A DNA stretch of 64,000 bases from Macrosoma leucophasiata (GCA_036365455.1 JAWQUS010000022.1:9238001-9302000); one strand, 5' to 3'. Shown: positions 40,812 through 50,815, numbered from the stretch's first letter. Notes: a model not told the origin generated them from the sequence alone. Made by a program: numbers and translations.

Positions 40812-41028
40812 CACGATTCGCCGATAACGTTTTGGCCCATGTAACAGGTGGCGAGTCTGTTTACATCTCCAGGCACATTACCAAACTTCGAGGTTTGGTA
40901 ATGTGCCTGTTTTTTTCGACAAAACGGAAAAATCCCAATAGAAAAATAGTGATAAAGGACTTTACACCATTATCTCTGATAACCCCCTACCCGGGAATCG
41001 ATCTCAGGGTAGTAGTAGTGGCATGCTA
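40812..41028 (-). mobile_element. SINE-B with internal fold-back
   Basis: Body contains CAGGCACATTACCAAAC and its exact inverse (40870-40909, 6-nt loop). Head damaged, ends GTAGTAGTAGTGG. Confidence 0.8.
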
Positions 41029-41069
41029 GGTAGCTAAGTAGTTAGTAGCTTAGTAGTAGATATCACGGT

Positions 41070-41197
41070 TCATGAGATACAGCCTGGTGACAGACAGACG
41101 CTAGACGTACAAACAGACGGACAGCGGGTTTTTAGGAATAGGGTCCCGTTTTTCGGAATCGAGTAAGGAACCCAAAATAAAGCACGACCGGTTTTTT
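41070..41197. mobile_element. Family F 3' part
   Basis: GAGATACAGCCTGGTGACAG ... GGAACCC ... CACGACCGGTTTT. Confidence 0.6.
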
Positions 41198-41365
41198 TTT
41201 CAATAAAATGTACCAACATAACCTGCATTAGTATGTCGACTGTACTCCGAGTAACGGTACGACAATGGGGTCGACTGTACAGCCATATTGTACCTGGTAA
41301 TTGTGTCAGCCGTGCCAGTGCGTCGCAGTATGACCAATGCACACTAATATTAATAATGGTCAAGT
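41198..41365. other. Unassigned sequence
   Basis: GTCGACTGTAC occurs twice (41235, 41269). Nothing else recognised. Confidence 0.35.
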
Positions 41366-41708
41366 ATTATCGTAATGAAGATGTAAGAAAGAAGCTTTGT
41401 GTGAATGATAGTATCGGTGTAAAAATGAAAAAAGGCATGCTCCGATGTCAAAAGAGCGAATGACTAAACAGATATACAATGCGAATGTGGATGGTTACAG
41501 AAGCCCAGGAAGACCAAGACTGACCTACCATGACCAAATAGGTCGAATTCTGTCTGATGATGGGGTCAAAAGTCTTAGGAATCGGCGTGCATGTATGAAG
41601 AGAATGATGAAGGTAGACGAGGCACGAGAGGTTTGTCAGGACTGGGATATCTGGCGCTCTACACTCTCTGCCTACTCCGTTAGGGACCTGGCGTGAAGAT
41701 ACATACAT
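41366..41708 (+). mobile_element. LINE-E 3' end with 22-bp deletion
   Basis: Encodes NEDVRKKLCVNDSIGVKMKK to SAYSVRDLA; the WFGHIERM codons are deleted. Tail ATACATACAT, into which 5S-SINE inserted. Confidence 0.8.
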
Positions 41709-41720
41709 AAATTATCAAAG

Positions 41721-41966
41721 AAGAGCGCATGCCCCCGCGGCTAGTGTAGATCGGAAGCGATCTACTCGGTTAAGCGATACGAGCGCGGTCAGGTGTGTGA
41801 TGTGTGACCGCTAGTGGCAAATTACTATGCGCGTTTAAGCCGTCGGGCCCGGTTGCTATCGATAGATAGCAGACGTTAAACCTTGTCTGTCGGAGGCCTT
41901 ATGGGCGGTTTGAAAACATTCGACAGCGGGTTGGCCATTAACTCTTTCCTCCACCGACCCGATATT
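41721..41966 (+). mobile_element. 5S-SINE with 14-bp target duplication
   Basis: ATAAATTATCAAAG perfect at 41707-41720 and 41967-41980. Complete head: AGAGCGCATG, box A GGTTAAGCGATACGAG, box C TGATGTGTGACCGCTAGTGG, then the central block. The usual LINE-like 3' tail is replaced by CTTTCCTCCACCGACCC. Confidence 0.9.
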
Positions 41967-42019
41967 ATAAATTATCAAAGCATTAAAAGTATAAGAGAAA
42001 CTAATGTCTTTAAACATCT

Positions 42020-42278
42020 CTCACTGGAGGTAGAGGTCCAGTGTGGGGAGTCGAAGACGTAGGCACCACCGCATTACCTAATCTATCTGCCGACAAATGG
42101 TAGTGTTCAGCACTAACGTGTTCCGGTTAGATGGTATTGTATGGCCCCAATATCACAGAGACATACAACTAAGATCTTAGAGGTAAGCAACGCATCTGCA
42201 TTTTTACCTCTAGTTTTACGTAGATGTCTACAAGCTGCAGTCACTTAACATCCATGTAAACTGCATGCCAGTATGCCA
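42020..42278 (+). mobile_element. SINE-A2 copy
   Basis: ACTGGAGGTAGAGGTCCAG to GCATGCCAGTATGCC. Confidence 0.8.
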
Positions 42279-42663
42279 AAAGACGGTTGGACGCGGGTTC
42301 AAATTTCGTCTGAAGTAATTTTTTTCTAAACAAATACTTATAAGATAAGATAAGATAATATTTATTTGCATAAACATGTGTGTGTACATACATCGAAGGT
42401 ATACATACAGGATGACAAAAACAAATTAAGCGCAGACATGTTTGTCACAGAGGGACGTGCAAAAAAAATTTTTTTTTTTTATGTTTTAAAAAGTTAATGA
42501 GACAATATTAATTTAATGGTATTTATCATGATTATAATTACATACAGAGATCGATATTATATTCAAATTATTTAATGTCAAGTTTATTACAATTACTCAA
42601 TGATAGGAAAATAAATCATATTTTTCTAATGATGTTGACAACCCTACTCCACCCGTCCCCCGC
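42279..42663. other. Unassigned, AT-rich
   Basis: 42280-42325 resembles the 3' half of a unit D tRNA-like sequence. 42340-42470 has GATAA repeats. Nothing else recognised. Confidence 0.35.
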
Positions 42664-42837
42664 TATAAAACCCTTAGTATCGCACGAGCCTAGCCGCGGC
42701 CATCATCTAATTATCCAAACTATTAGCAAATAAGCAACAGAGCGAAACAAAAGCAACAGAAGGTCGCGTTGTTTGAACCGTTATTTTAATTATAGTATTG
42801 AGAAACGATCACCGGTAATGGGTTCTGAAGATCTGTT
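42664..42837 (+). promoter_or_regulatory. Candidate core promoter and leader
   Basis: TATAAAA at 42664 in a locally GC-rich patch, followed by an A-rich leader (GCAACAGAGCGAAACAAAAG) and ATG at 42819 opening MGSEDLLRHSFSVTVL up to AAG|GTGTTT at about 42867. Initiator spacing is not canonical. Confidence 0.3.
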
Positions 42838-42905
42838 ACGGCATTCTTTTTCTGTAACTGTTTTAAGGTGTTTATTACGATTGCTTCATTGAAACTTATA
42901 GTAAA

Positions 42906-43101
42906 CTAGCGGCCTGCCCCGGTTTCGCATGGTTGCAATGTTAAATTCACTCTCCTATTCTTCTTAGCGTGATGTTATGTAGCCTGAAGCCTTCTATCTA
43001 ACACTGAAATATTTTTTCAAATCGGACCAGTAGTTCCTGAGATTAGCGCGTTCAAACAAACAAACGAACAAACTCTTCAGCTTTATAATATTAAGTATAG
43101 A
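42906..43101 (-). mobile_element. Hel-3 Helitron-like element, complete
   Basis: Left CTAGCGGCCTGCCCCGG, right (minus strand) TCTATACTTAATATTATAAAG; host A|T respected. 196 bp. Confidence 0.85.
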
Positions 43102-43441
43102 TGACAAAGTATGTCTTATATTATTTTCGTATTATCTTGTCCGTTAGTTAATGAGGGAATGGGACATTCTGTTGATATCTGTTTTAATTCTTGACTATTT
43201 TACGACGATTAACTATTTAACCTTATAAGTTTAGAAACTTTTGCTGCTGCAGAGCTGATTTTCGCCGAAAGTAGGTTATTGGGGTGAATGAGGTGAAATT
43301 TTGACGCACACATGTCTACATCAAACTTAGGAAAGGGTTTCGAGTTCGAAGAGCGTTATCTCTGTTGTTATTGTAATTGTAAGGGTCTCAAATTATTTAA
43401 GTATATAAACGAGTTTAATAAAAGTAGTTACTTAAAGACAC
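43102..43441. other. LINE-L scrap then unassigned sequence
   Basis: 43103-43200 (GGAATGGGACATTCTGTTGAT) matches LINE-L at 25880. Beyond it nothing recognised. Confidence 0.45.
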
Positions 43442-43703
43442 TTTTACTGGTGGTAGAGCTCCAGTGACGGAGCTCGCGGGCGTAGGCAATAAATTGTAGT
43501 GTTCAGCACTATCGTGTGCCGGTCAGGTGGTAATGTACGGCCTTGTAATTTCCGGCACAGAGGCATAACACCTTAGGCCTCAGGAGTGGTAACGCATCTG
43601 CATTTTGACCTTGGTCTTCGTGTAAGTGTCTATAGGCTGCAGTCATCACTTAACATCAATGTGAACCGCATGCTTGTTTGCCTCTTCCATTGCATAAAAA
43701 AAA
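43442..43703 (+). mobile_element. SINE-A, small internal deletion
   Basis: TTTTACTGG head to poly(A). AAGACA next to both ends suggests a short target duplication. Confidence 0.85.
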
Positions 43704-44283
43704 GACAGGGGGAACAGGAGGAAAAGATATCATTCATCCTACGCTACAGAGGAATATAGAATACATGTGCTGCCATCTCTTATTTATTCCCATAAGTTCT
43801 ATCACAAGGCTGAATGACTTTAATTCCGTTGTCATGTCATCAGAATAGAAACTGAAGGACGCGCGAACACAAATCCCAGTTCCGTTACAAGGTGAAAGAC
43901 CTCATGACAATTTCCTATTTGCATTGCGAATAGCTTCTGTCTCAATGTAAAAGAGTCGATTATGCAATGGCTTGTGTATTGCGTCGTCATTCCTTTTATG
44001 CGACATAATTTGGTAGAACAAAACGGTTTGAAACGAAACGCAAACTGGTGGCTGAATGGGATTGATGCCTTTACCTTTTTAATGTGAATAAAGAAAATGT
44101 CTTTGTTATTTGCAATGTCTTCACAAACTGCATTTCTAGTAATTCTATTGCATTTAAGGTTGTTGTAACGTTATCTCTTGTAATTTTTAAAGATTAGGTA
44201 TGTTTTTGAAGTGTTTGTTAACTTCTTTAGCGCCTTGCACTATTTGTGATGGGTAAAAATTTTATGACCGAATACTCAATGTG
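43704..44283. other. Unique sequence, nothing recognised
   Basis: No splice-supported frame. GTGAATAAAG near 44090 is a possible polyadenylation signal without a gene. Confidence 0.4.
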
Positions 44284-44385
44284 GTGAGTGGTGGTGGTGG
44301 TGGTGGTGGTGGTTGTGGTTGTGGAAGTGGTAATGGTGGTAGTAATGGTGGTGGCAATGGCGGTGGTGATGGGTGAAGGTGGTGG
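44284..44385. repeat. GGT trinucleotide minisatellite
   Basis: Inverse orientation of the CCA arrays; followed by AATGCTCAATATTAATATTC, the inverse of their shared flank. Confidence 0.9.
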
Positions 44386-44484
44386 TCAAAAATGCTCAAT
44401 ATTAATATTCAAATTTTCATTTTTGTCCGCCCTCCCGGCGTGCAACCCGTTGTGTTTCTTTTAATTGAGTTGAGATCTGACCCT

Positions 44485-44612
44485 GATTGAAAATATCTTG
44501 TTTGACATGTATATCAATTGTTATTCACTTTAATTTATTTTGTTTGTTTTTGACGTGTCATAAGAGGTGCTTGTCACCCTAAATGAATAAATGAGTTTCT
44601 GATTCGGATTCT
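44485..44612 (+). mobile_element. LINE-L tail fragment
   Basis: CAATTGTTATTCACTTTAATTT ... AATGAATAAATGAGTTTCTG. Confidence 0.5.
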
Positions 44613-44810
44613 TATAGAATGGACACTTCGACGTCCCGCCCGATTTTCCCGCATCACCCAACCTCCTCCCCTCTTATGGGCGACGGTTGGTATTTTCTAC
44701 GTGCTACGCACACAGGTGCACGTGTAAATACACGTCACTGATTGATGTCTGTGTAATAGAGACCAAATTAAGCGTTTGTATGGAATTTTGGCGGTGTCCG
44801 CGGTGTGCCT
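44613..44810. mobile_element. Element H, one end truncated
   Basis: TATAGAATGGACACTTCGACG to GTCCGCGGTGTG. Confidence 0.75.
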
Positions 44811-46061
44811 AAGGTGGATGTGGAATATTACTTGATACCGTACAACCTACAACTATAATGAACATTTGAAAAGGGACCAGACAGTTTGATCCGAAAAAAT
44901 ACATCCAAACCCACTTGTTATCTTTCTTTATTCATGTCTGAATATCTGACAACGCGGGCGTTTTCGTACGTGACCGAGTTAATAATATATGAGTTCTGAA
45001 CACAAACCAATGTTGCCTTGTTACTCGATTTTTTCGAGCTAATTTAGGGAGGTAAAAACGATCACACACACGATTCGAAAATTCGTAAGACGGAGGGAGA
45101 GTTGGCCGCCGTTTCCGTGCTTTTCTCGAGCCCAATGTACTCTCAGCCTAAATAAATTTACACAAGTGAATAAGGGAGACCCCTGCGGGTCCGATCTTCG
45201 GTTTAGGGCGTTGTGGGGGGAGGGTGATAATGGGATGAACTTGGGAGTGTACCCTTTCAAACAATCGGTGAATAGTGTTTCTGCTAACATAACGCCGGTG
45301 TTTATGGATAGCGATTCAATCGCGCCGCTGTCTTGCTTTATCCAATGCGCTTGATCTTTGTTAGTATAGGATAGCGAAGCAATTCAATAGCGACCCAGTT
45401 GCAAATATGACTATTGTCGTATCGAGGGTGTCTCAAAAGAAAAAAATCAATTAATAAACACACAATATTTAATAAACTGCGGGCGTTACGGTCGTGGGTC
45501 GCAGGGCCGGTTTGGTAAGGTGTTAGATCGTGGAGTAGGCTGGTACTCCCCTTTTTCTAGTTTTCCTGGAGTAGTAGGTAGTTGCAGGTAGGTAGCCGCG
45601 AACTGTTACTTTAGCGGAGTTAATACCTATAGATAAATTAAAAAAAAACATTCATAACCGTCCTCCTTTTTTCGAATGAGCCTTTAAGGTGTTACCTTAT
45701 TATATGGATTATTATCCTGTACACGCAAATCCGACACGCACTTGGCCAGTTAATGTATTTATAACTCGCGCAACTCATACTTAATTTTCTATACCAATAA
45801 GTTTATAGGATATCAACAATTGAGGAATTTTGGGTTATCACACTTAAAATTATTGCCCCTCTCTAGTGTAACTAATCGATAATCAATACCGCTGAATTTA
45901 GCGAAAGTTGCGAACTTTGTTAATCGCTTTCAATATAGGGTAGTAGCGTGGCGTGGCGTGTCATAGGATAGGGTAACTCTTTGATTTTATAACACCTACA
46001 GTGATTAAGTACTACCGAAGAAGTTTCCCCATCCAAAAACATTGCAAATTAGATTTTAATT
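44811..46061. other. Longest repeat-poor stretch
   Basis: Mostly unique, GC-richer at 45040-45330. Overlapping frames on both strands (about 45039-45354) show no domain, signal peptide or splice support. A family F end-like TTGGCCAGTT at 45742. Could be regulatory or intronic sequence of a neighbouring gene. Confidence 0.4.
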
Positions 46062-46247
46062 ATGGCAACCCTTGATACATCCCACGGCTGGGCACGAGTC
46101 TCTCCTCTTTTTGGGAGGAGGTCTTTGAGTTTACTCCACCACGCTGTTCCAATGCGGATTGGTGGTGATGAGGGTTAGTGACCAATCCGCTGTCGGATTT
46201 TCAAACCAGACCAGACCAGTGATGATGACGGGCCATGCGCGCTTCAA
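46062..46247 (-). mobile_element. 5S-SINE, centre deleted
   Basis: TATGGCAACCC...GGCTGGGCACGAGTCTC at left; GGGCCATGCGCGCTTC (the 5' extremity) at right. Confidence 0.75.
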
Positions 46248-46289
46248 TTAGACTTTATTCCCTTACAAATAAGGCGTCGATGGGGCGAT

Positions 46290-46515
46290 TGGTCTCTGTG
46301 TGAATGCCTATAGGCGGCAGTCATCACTTAACATCAATGTGAACTGCATGCCTGTTTGCCACCTTAATTACAACAAAAAAACACGTAGATAGGCTCGCCA
46401 TCTGTTGGATGAGCAAAAACGTAACCGGCGAGGTCGTTTCCATGTACCTATCTATGCTTGAATGCAATTTACCTCTGCTTACTCCTTCGAGGATTACAGG
46501 CGTGAAGCGACGTTT
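46290..46515 (+). mobile_element. SINE-A tail then SINE-B tail
   Basis: 46290-46380 SINE-A end with poly(A); 46390-46515 SINE-B body and GATTACAGGCGTGAAG end. Confidence 0.8.
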
Positions 46516-47003
46516 ATAATAAATCGTGACAGAAATTCATAAAGGGTTCCGCAGACCTTTTTGGGTAACACCACAATCGAGGGTTGCTTTGTCAAGCCCG
46601 GCCGGGAAGTTCCCAAGATTATCATTTGTGATGAAGCTCGACCTTTTTCCTTTGTTACCAGTTAGGTGGTACGCAGTCCTGCGATTTTCCGACTTAAAGT
46701 CGTGGAAAGTTTTAAGTGGAATTTACAAAATGATCCATCTTTTGTTGAATTTCATTTATTTAAAAAAAATGTGATAATTGAAGAACCGCTCTACCGATTC
46801 TGTGCAAACTTCATATAAACCATCTACTAAATAGTCCCTAAACAAAACCTAAACATTTGGTTTGGATAGATGAGCCAGTTCTTGAGTTATAAAATTACAA
46901 CGAAAAGTGGCGTTGATTTTTATACATGTAGATAGAAGATAGATAACAGATTCAACGTAACATAGATAACAGATTCGACGTAACTTTTGACTCAACTTAT
47001 AAC
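46516..47003. other. Unassigned sequence
   Basis: AAAGGGTTCCGCAGACC at 46540 recalls a family F end. 46920-46990 has a short duplicated GATAACAGATTCRACGTAAC. No gene signal. Confidence 0.35.
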
Positions 47004-47313
47004 TGTCTCAGTAGCCTAGTGCCTAAAGCCTGGATCTTGGGTTCGATCTCTCTGATATCCCCTACCCGGGTGGTAGGGGATATCAGAGAGAATGGTGTTA
47101 AGTCTTTTGTCTCTGGTTCAGTGGGGATTTTTCCATTTTTTGGAAATTTCCCAGTACCTCAGTTTGGTACTGTGCAAGGAGATGTGACAGGCTCGCCACG
47201 TATCACATGGGCCAAAACGTAACCAGCGAATCGTGAGTGTTTGCATGTATGCTTGAATGCATGCAATTACCTCTGCCTACCCCTACGGAGATTACAGGCG
47301 TGATGTTACGTTT
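47004..47313 (+). mobile_element. SINE-B with 19-bp fold-back
   Basis: CTCTCTGATATCCCCTACC and exact inverse at 47048-47090 (5-nt loop). Tail GATTACAGGCGTGATGTTACG. Confidence 0.85.
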
Positions 47314-47555
47314 TGACACAGAAAAAAGTCGCAAGTGTACAAATACCCTGTGTGCATTCTCACAACATGGCCGAGGGTCGTTTTGTCCGATTTTTACAAA
47401 CACCTCGCGGCAAAATATCGGACAAACATTGCATAAATAGCTGGTTCAAGAGATTTTCTTTGGGTGGTGCGTCTCTTTCAGATAGTACTGGCGCAAGTGG
47501 GACAAGAAGATGGGATTTCATGAGCGAAATTGCCTTCGTTTTTGAGAACATTTAG
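47313..47555 (+). pseudogene. Possible transposon helix-turn-helix (DUF4817-like) relic
   Basis: Frame contains ISDKHCINSWFKRFSLGGA ... TRRWDFMSEIAFVFENI, which can be laid on the pattern W..RF...G....GRPR..R..ENIA.V found in N-terminal HTH domains of insect transposon proteins. No ATG start; ends at TAG 47553. Weak similarity by eye only. Confidence 0.3.
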
Positions 47556-47671
47556 GATCGCCATCTTTGGTTGGTAAGAAAAGGCCAAGTCCAAGTTTAT
47601 GAAGCGTTTAGAATTAATTGAATTAATATAGCCGCTTACTTCTATTTGAATATTCATTTTGTATTTTTTTT

Positions 47672-47763
47672 ATTTGTTATGATGGTGGCAAACGAGCATG
47701 CTGTTCATATTGATTTATTATTGATACTGCAACCTACACAGACGTCTATAGGTTGCAGTATCA
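47672..47763 (-). mobile_element. SINE-A fragment with fold-back
   Basis: GGCAAACGAGCATGCTG start; TGATACTGCAACCTA and exact inverse at 47722-47763 (12-nt loop). Confidence 0.75.
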
Positions 47764-47821
47764 TATAAAGCATTGCCACCTCTGAGGCCTAAGTTATTTT
47801 GCTTTCGTGATAAAGGGACCA

Positions 47822-48108
47822 TTTTACTGGTGATAGAGCGAGGGGAGTAGACACCACCTATATTACCTAATATACTTGCCGCTAAATGGTAGTGTTCAGC
47901 ACTATCGTGTTCCGGTCAGGTGGTAATGTACGGCCCGCTAATTTCCGGCACAGAGGCATAACACCTTAGGCCTCAGGAGTGGTAACGCATCTGCATTTTG
48001 ATCTTGGTCTTTGTGCGGGTGTCTATAGGCTGCAGTCATCACTTAACATCAATGTGAACGTGATGAGAAACTGCACGATTGTTTGCCACTTCCATTACAT
48101 AAAAAAAA
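47822..48108 (+). mobile_element. SINE-A, full length
   Basis: TTTTACTGG head to poly(A), a few small indels. Confidence 0.9.
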
Positions 48109-48135
48109 TACAACCAAATAACTAAAACAACTTAC

Positions 48136-48151
48136 CATGTAGGAACTTCAT
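48136..48151 (-). CDS. Mini first exon, cuticle-protein-like (MKFLH)
   Basis: ATG AAG TTC CTA CAT G, then a strong donor G|GTAAGT (phase 1). Insect cuticle-protein genes very often split after four to six codons, the start of the signal peptide, with MKF-type openings; that is the basis for the guess. The leader is about 21 nt from a TCAGTT initiator (A at 48172). An upstream ATG (ATGACGGAATATAAATGA) in the leader overlaps and would compete. Exon 2, expected at lower coordinates, was not found. A chance ATG-plus-donor is the alternative. Confidence 0.4.
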
Positions 48152-48169
48152 TTATATTCCGTCATTAAA

Positions 48170-48210
48170 ACTGATCACTCGTTTACTTCAACCATTATTA
48201 CAATTATTTT
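48170..48210 (-). promoter_or_regulatory. Initiator for the MKFLH exon
   Basis: GTGATCAGTTTTAATG with TCAGT at 48170-48174. Only an AT-rich TAATAAT stands at the TATA position. Confidence 0.35.
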
Positions 48211-48568
48211 TAATGATTGTATGTTACGTTGTTCATTCACAAAATAAATGTACACGAAAATACAATATACGTAATTAGGCATTAAAGAAACCGTTGTTAC
48301 TATAAACTTTTCAGGTCTCGGCTCCTATTTAGATAGTAATTTATCGCCGAACTTGGCCGCTTTATCAAATTTATGTTTTTTGTCAAACAATTAACCCAAT
48401 TCGCGCCCGTATCGAATTTCTTAATGAATGTTATGTTTGAATATCGAAATGTTACATTGATGTTTTACAAGGTTACCTAAAGATGACGGATTCAAGATGG
48501 CGTCACTGCATACCTGAAACAATAAATAGTATAAATTGAATTCAAGAATATCATTCTATGTTATATTA
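48173..48568. other. Unique AT-rich upstream region
   Basis: Nothing else recognised; AAGATGGCG (YY1-like) at 48507. Confidence 0.4.
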
Positions 48569-48866
48569 TTTTTACTGGTGGTAGAGCTCCAGTGACAGAA
48601 CTCGCGGGCGTAGGCCCCAACGCATTACCTAAGATACTAAGATACTTGTCGCTAAATGTTCAGCACTATCGTGTTCCGGTCAGGTGGTAATGTACGGCCC
48701 TGTAATATCCGGCACAGAGGCATAACACCTTACGCCTCAGGAGTGGTAACGCATCTGCATTTTGACCTTGGTTTTTGTGTGGGTGTCTATAGGCTGCAGT
48801 CATCACTTAACATCAACATGAACTGCACGCTTATTTGCCCATGTCATAACATATATATTTTTTTTA
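48569..48866 (+). mobile_element. SINE-A, full length
   Basis: TTTTACTGG head; tail CATGTCATAACATATATATTTTT. Confidence 0.85.
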
Positions 48867-49204
48867 ATTACAAGACCTCCGTATAGTAATTACTTAATTA
48901 GGTACCTACCTAATAAAGAGAAACATAAAACACAAAACAACTTTCGCAAACATAAAAACACAAAAATCTCGGCACAACAGTATTTTAATATTATCAGCCA
49001 TATATAAATGAAACGAATAACCAATTTAATTAATTATCGTAATTAAGTGTCGGAGAAAGCGGGTGACATGACAACTGACACATAAAGGAAATACGTCATC
49101 TTCCGCCAGATGTCTGTGGGAAGTTATCTAATAACTCTAATACCAACACGTTTCGTTTTGTAATATTTATTTATCGCAATAACACATGCGAGTGAACAAT
49201 AGAA
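48867..49204. other. Unique AT-rich sequence
   Basis: The last 50 bp (CGCAATAACACATGCGAGTGAA) align with the unit D arm; the remainder is not recognised. Confidence 0.4.
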
Positions 49205-49370
49205 ATTAAAGAAAAAACGGAAGGAAAAATTTGACTTCGGGCAGGAATCGAACCTGGGAACTGTGGGACTTCGGTAGCCTAGTGGTTAAGCGGCTGGACT
49301 GGTTATCCTGAGGTTGCAGCTTCGATTCCTGCTCGAAGTCAAAATTTTTCTTTCCGTTTTTTCTTTAATC
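49160..49370 (+). mobile_element. Diverged unit D with fold-back arms
   Basis: tRNA-like sequence 49268-49339 (acceptor ACTTCGG/TCGAAGT, A-box TAGCCTAGTGG, B-box CTTCGATTCC, anticodon loop CTGGTTA) between inverted arms of about 48 bp (49205-49252 and 49321-49370). Shows the palindromic plan of unit D most clearly. Confidence 0.75.
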
Positions 49371-49446
49371 TCTAACGTTCGTTTTCTTTACATTGTGCTA
49401 ATACTAATAGAAAGAAGAATTTTAGCAACTCAATAATTAAAAGCTA

Positions 49447-49953
49447 TACGGGGTGTCCCAGAAATCATCGATAAACCGAAAACGGGCGATAGGGCCAAGT
49501 CATGACAGTTTTCAGAAAAATGTGAAAAATAATATTTGTCATGTATTTTTAATATTATTAGGATTATAATTTTACCCCCTTATTCATAAACGTATTTTAA
49601 CTAGTATTGCTAAACTCTCCTTTGTCTTTTTCTATCGTGCACATTTCACAATGCAACTGACAAAGACAAAGCATTCTATAGCTAAATCGTATCTAATGTA
49701 CGTTTATGAATAAGGGGGATAGACTGTAGTGTACAGAAGGGTTTATGACTATAATACAGAGAGATAGATAGGAAATTACAAGTAATATTTGTGGTCTTGG
49801 GACTTGAAGGATCATCGCAGGATAACGAGGATTTTCAAAAATCCTATTAATATTAAAAATACATGACGTTTTTTTTCACATTTTTCTGATAACTGTCATG
49901 ACTTGGCCTATCACCCGTTTCCGGTTTATCGTTGATTTCTGGGACAATCTGTA
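49447..49953. mobile_element. Long-TIR element, mariner-like, with nested MITE J
   Basis: TACGGGGTGTCCCAGAAATC at left and GATTTCTGGGACAATCTGTA at right. TIRs of about 110 bp through CAAGTCATGACAGTT and CATGTATTTTTAATATTA. TA on both sides fits Tc1/mariner. No transposase. Confidence 0.75.
49575..49718. mobile_element. MITE J
   Basis: TIR CCCCCTTATTCATAAACGTA and inverse. Flanks TTA/ATA, an eroded duplication. Sits inside the long-TIR element. Confidence 0.8.
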
Positions 49954-50007
49954 TATTTTTTATTCAAAACCATTCAAACCGATCATCGAAATTATTTAAT
50001 TAATGGC

Positions 50008-50185
50008 CCAACGACTTACGTCTCAGGGACCACCCCTGAGACGTAAGTCTGGCAACAAATCTGAAATGTTGACCTCTGGTTTTTGTGTGGATGTCTATAG
50101 GCTGCAGCCATCACTTTACTTAGCCATTACTTTTTTACATCAATGCGAGCTGCATGCTTGTTTGCCACCTTCATTACATAAACAA
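50008..50185 (+). mobile_element. SINE-A2 3' half beginning with a fold-back
   Basis: GACTTACGTCTCAGGG and exact inverse (50013-50049, 5-nt loop), then the A2 tail to CATTACATAAA. Confidence 0.85.
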
Positions 50186-50285
50186 GATAGGTAGTTACAA
50201 TTTAACCAAACTATTCACGAAATGTCGACTAAATCCGTCAATAAAACCAAAATTAAGTCTGAGCACCGCCATATTAAAAAAGAAC

Positions 50286-50399
50286 ATGGCGGCCAAATTA
50301 CCTAATAAAAGCGCGCGAAAAGCCCGAGGCGAATTAAGTGAAAATAATGGGGGAAGTGACGTTAATCTAACAAGTTTTCGGGGAAATAGAATGAATTAA
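50286..50399 (+). CDS. Candidate small ORF (37 aa), nuclear-type composition
   Basis: ATG in strong context (AACATGGCG), product starts MAAKLPNKSARKARGEL, hydrophilic and basic then Ser/Asn-rich. CACCGCCATATT just upstream and the ATGGCGGCC start are YY1-like. No donor before the stop, so either a complete micro-ORF or chance. GC-richer than neighbours. Confidence 0.25.
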   Translation: MAAKLPNKSARKARGELSENNGGSDVNLTSFRGNRMN

Positions 50400-50790
50400 C
50401 TTGCAATACAGCTTCCCCGTTGGGGTAGGTAAACGTAGTAGCATGAAGTATGATGCGCCATAAAAGTACAATACACAAACGTACGACGAACGGACGGAGG
50501 GATGGACGAACAGACGGACAGACCGACAAACCGACAGACGGACAGACGGACTCACGGACTGACGAACAGACGGACAGTCAGACGGACGGATAGACAAACA
50601 GACGGACGGACGGACGGACAGACAGACGGACGGACAGACAGACAGACAGACGGCCAGACAGAAGGCCAAACAGACGGCTAGACAGACGGCCAGACAGACG
50701 GCCAGACAGACGGCCAGACAGACGGCCGCACGAGTGATCTTACAAGGGTTCCGTTTTTCCTTCAGAAGTACGGAACCATAACAACTTAAG
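50400..50790. mobile_element. Family F-type element with degenerate GACG/GACA tract
   Basis: About 260 bp of imperfect tetranucleotides (50475-50735), then AGGGTTCCGTTTTTCC and GTACGGAACC. Confidence 0.7.
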
Positions 50791-50815
50791 TATAATATTT
50801 TAAATCGTACCTGGT

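Noticed and set aside
45039..45354. Overlapping frames of 62-83 codons on both strands
   Set aside because: No domain, signal or splice support; GC-rich sequence lengthens open frames by chance.
50367..50669. Minus-strand frame of SVCLSVRP repeats
   Set aside because: Translation of the degenerate GACG/GACA tract.
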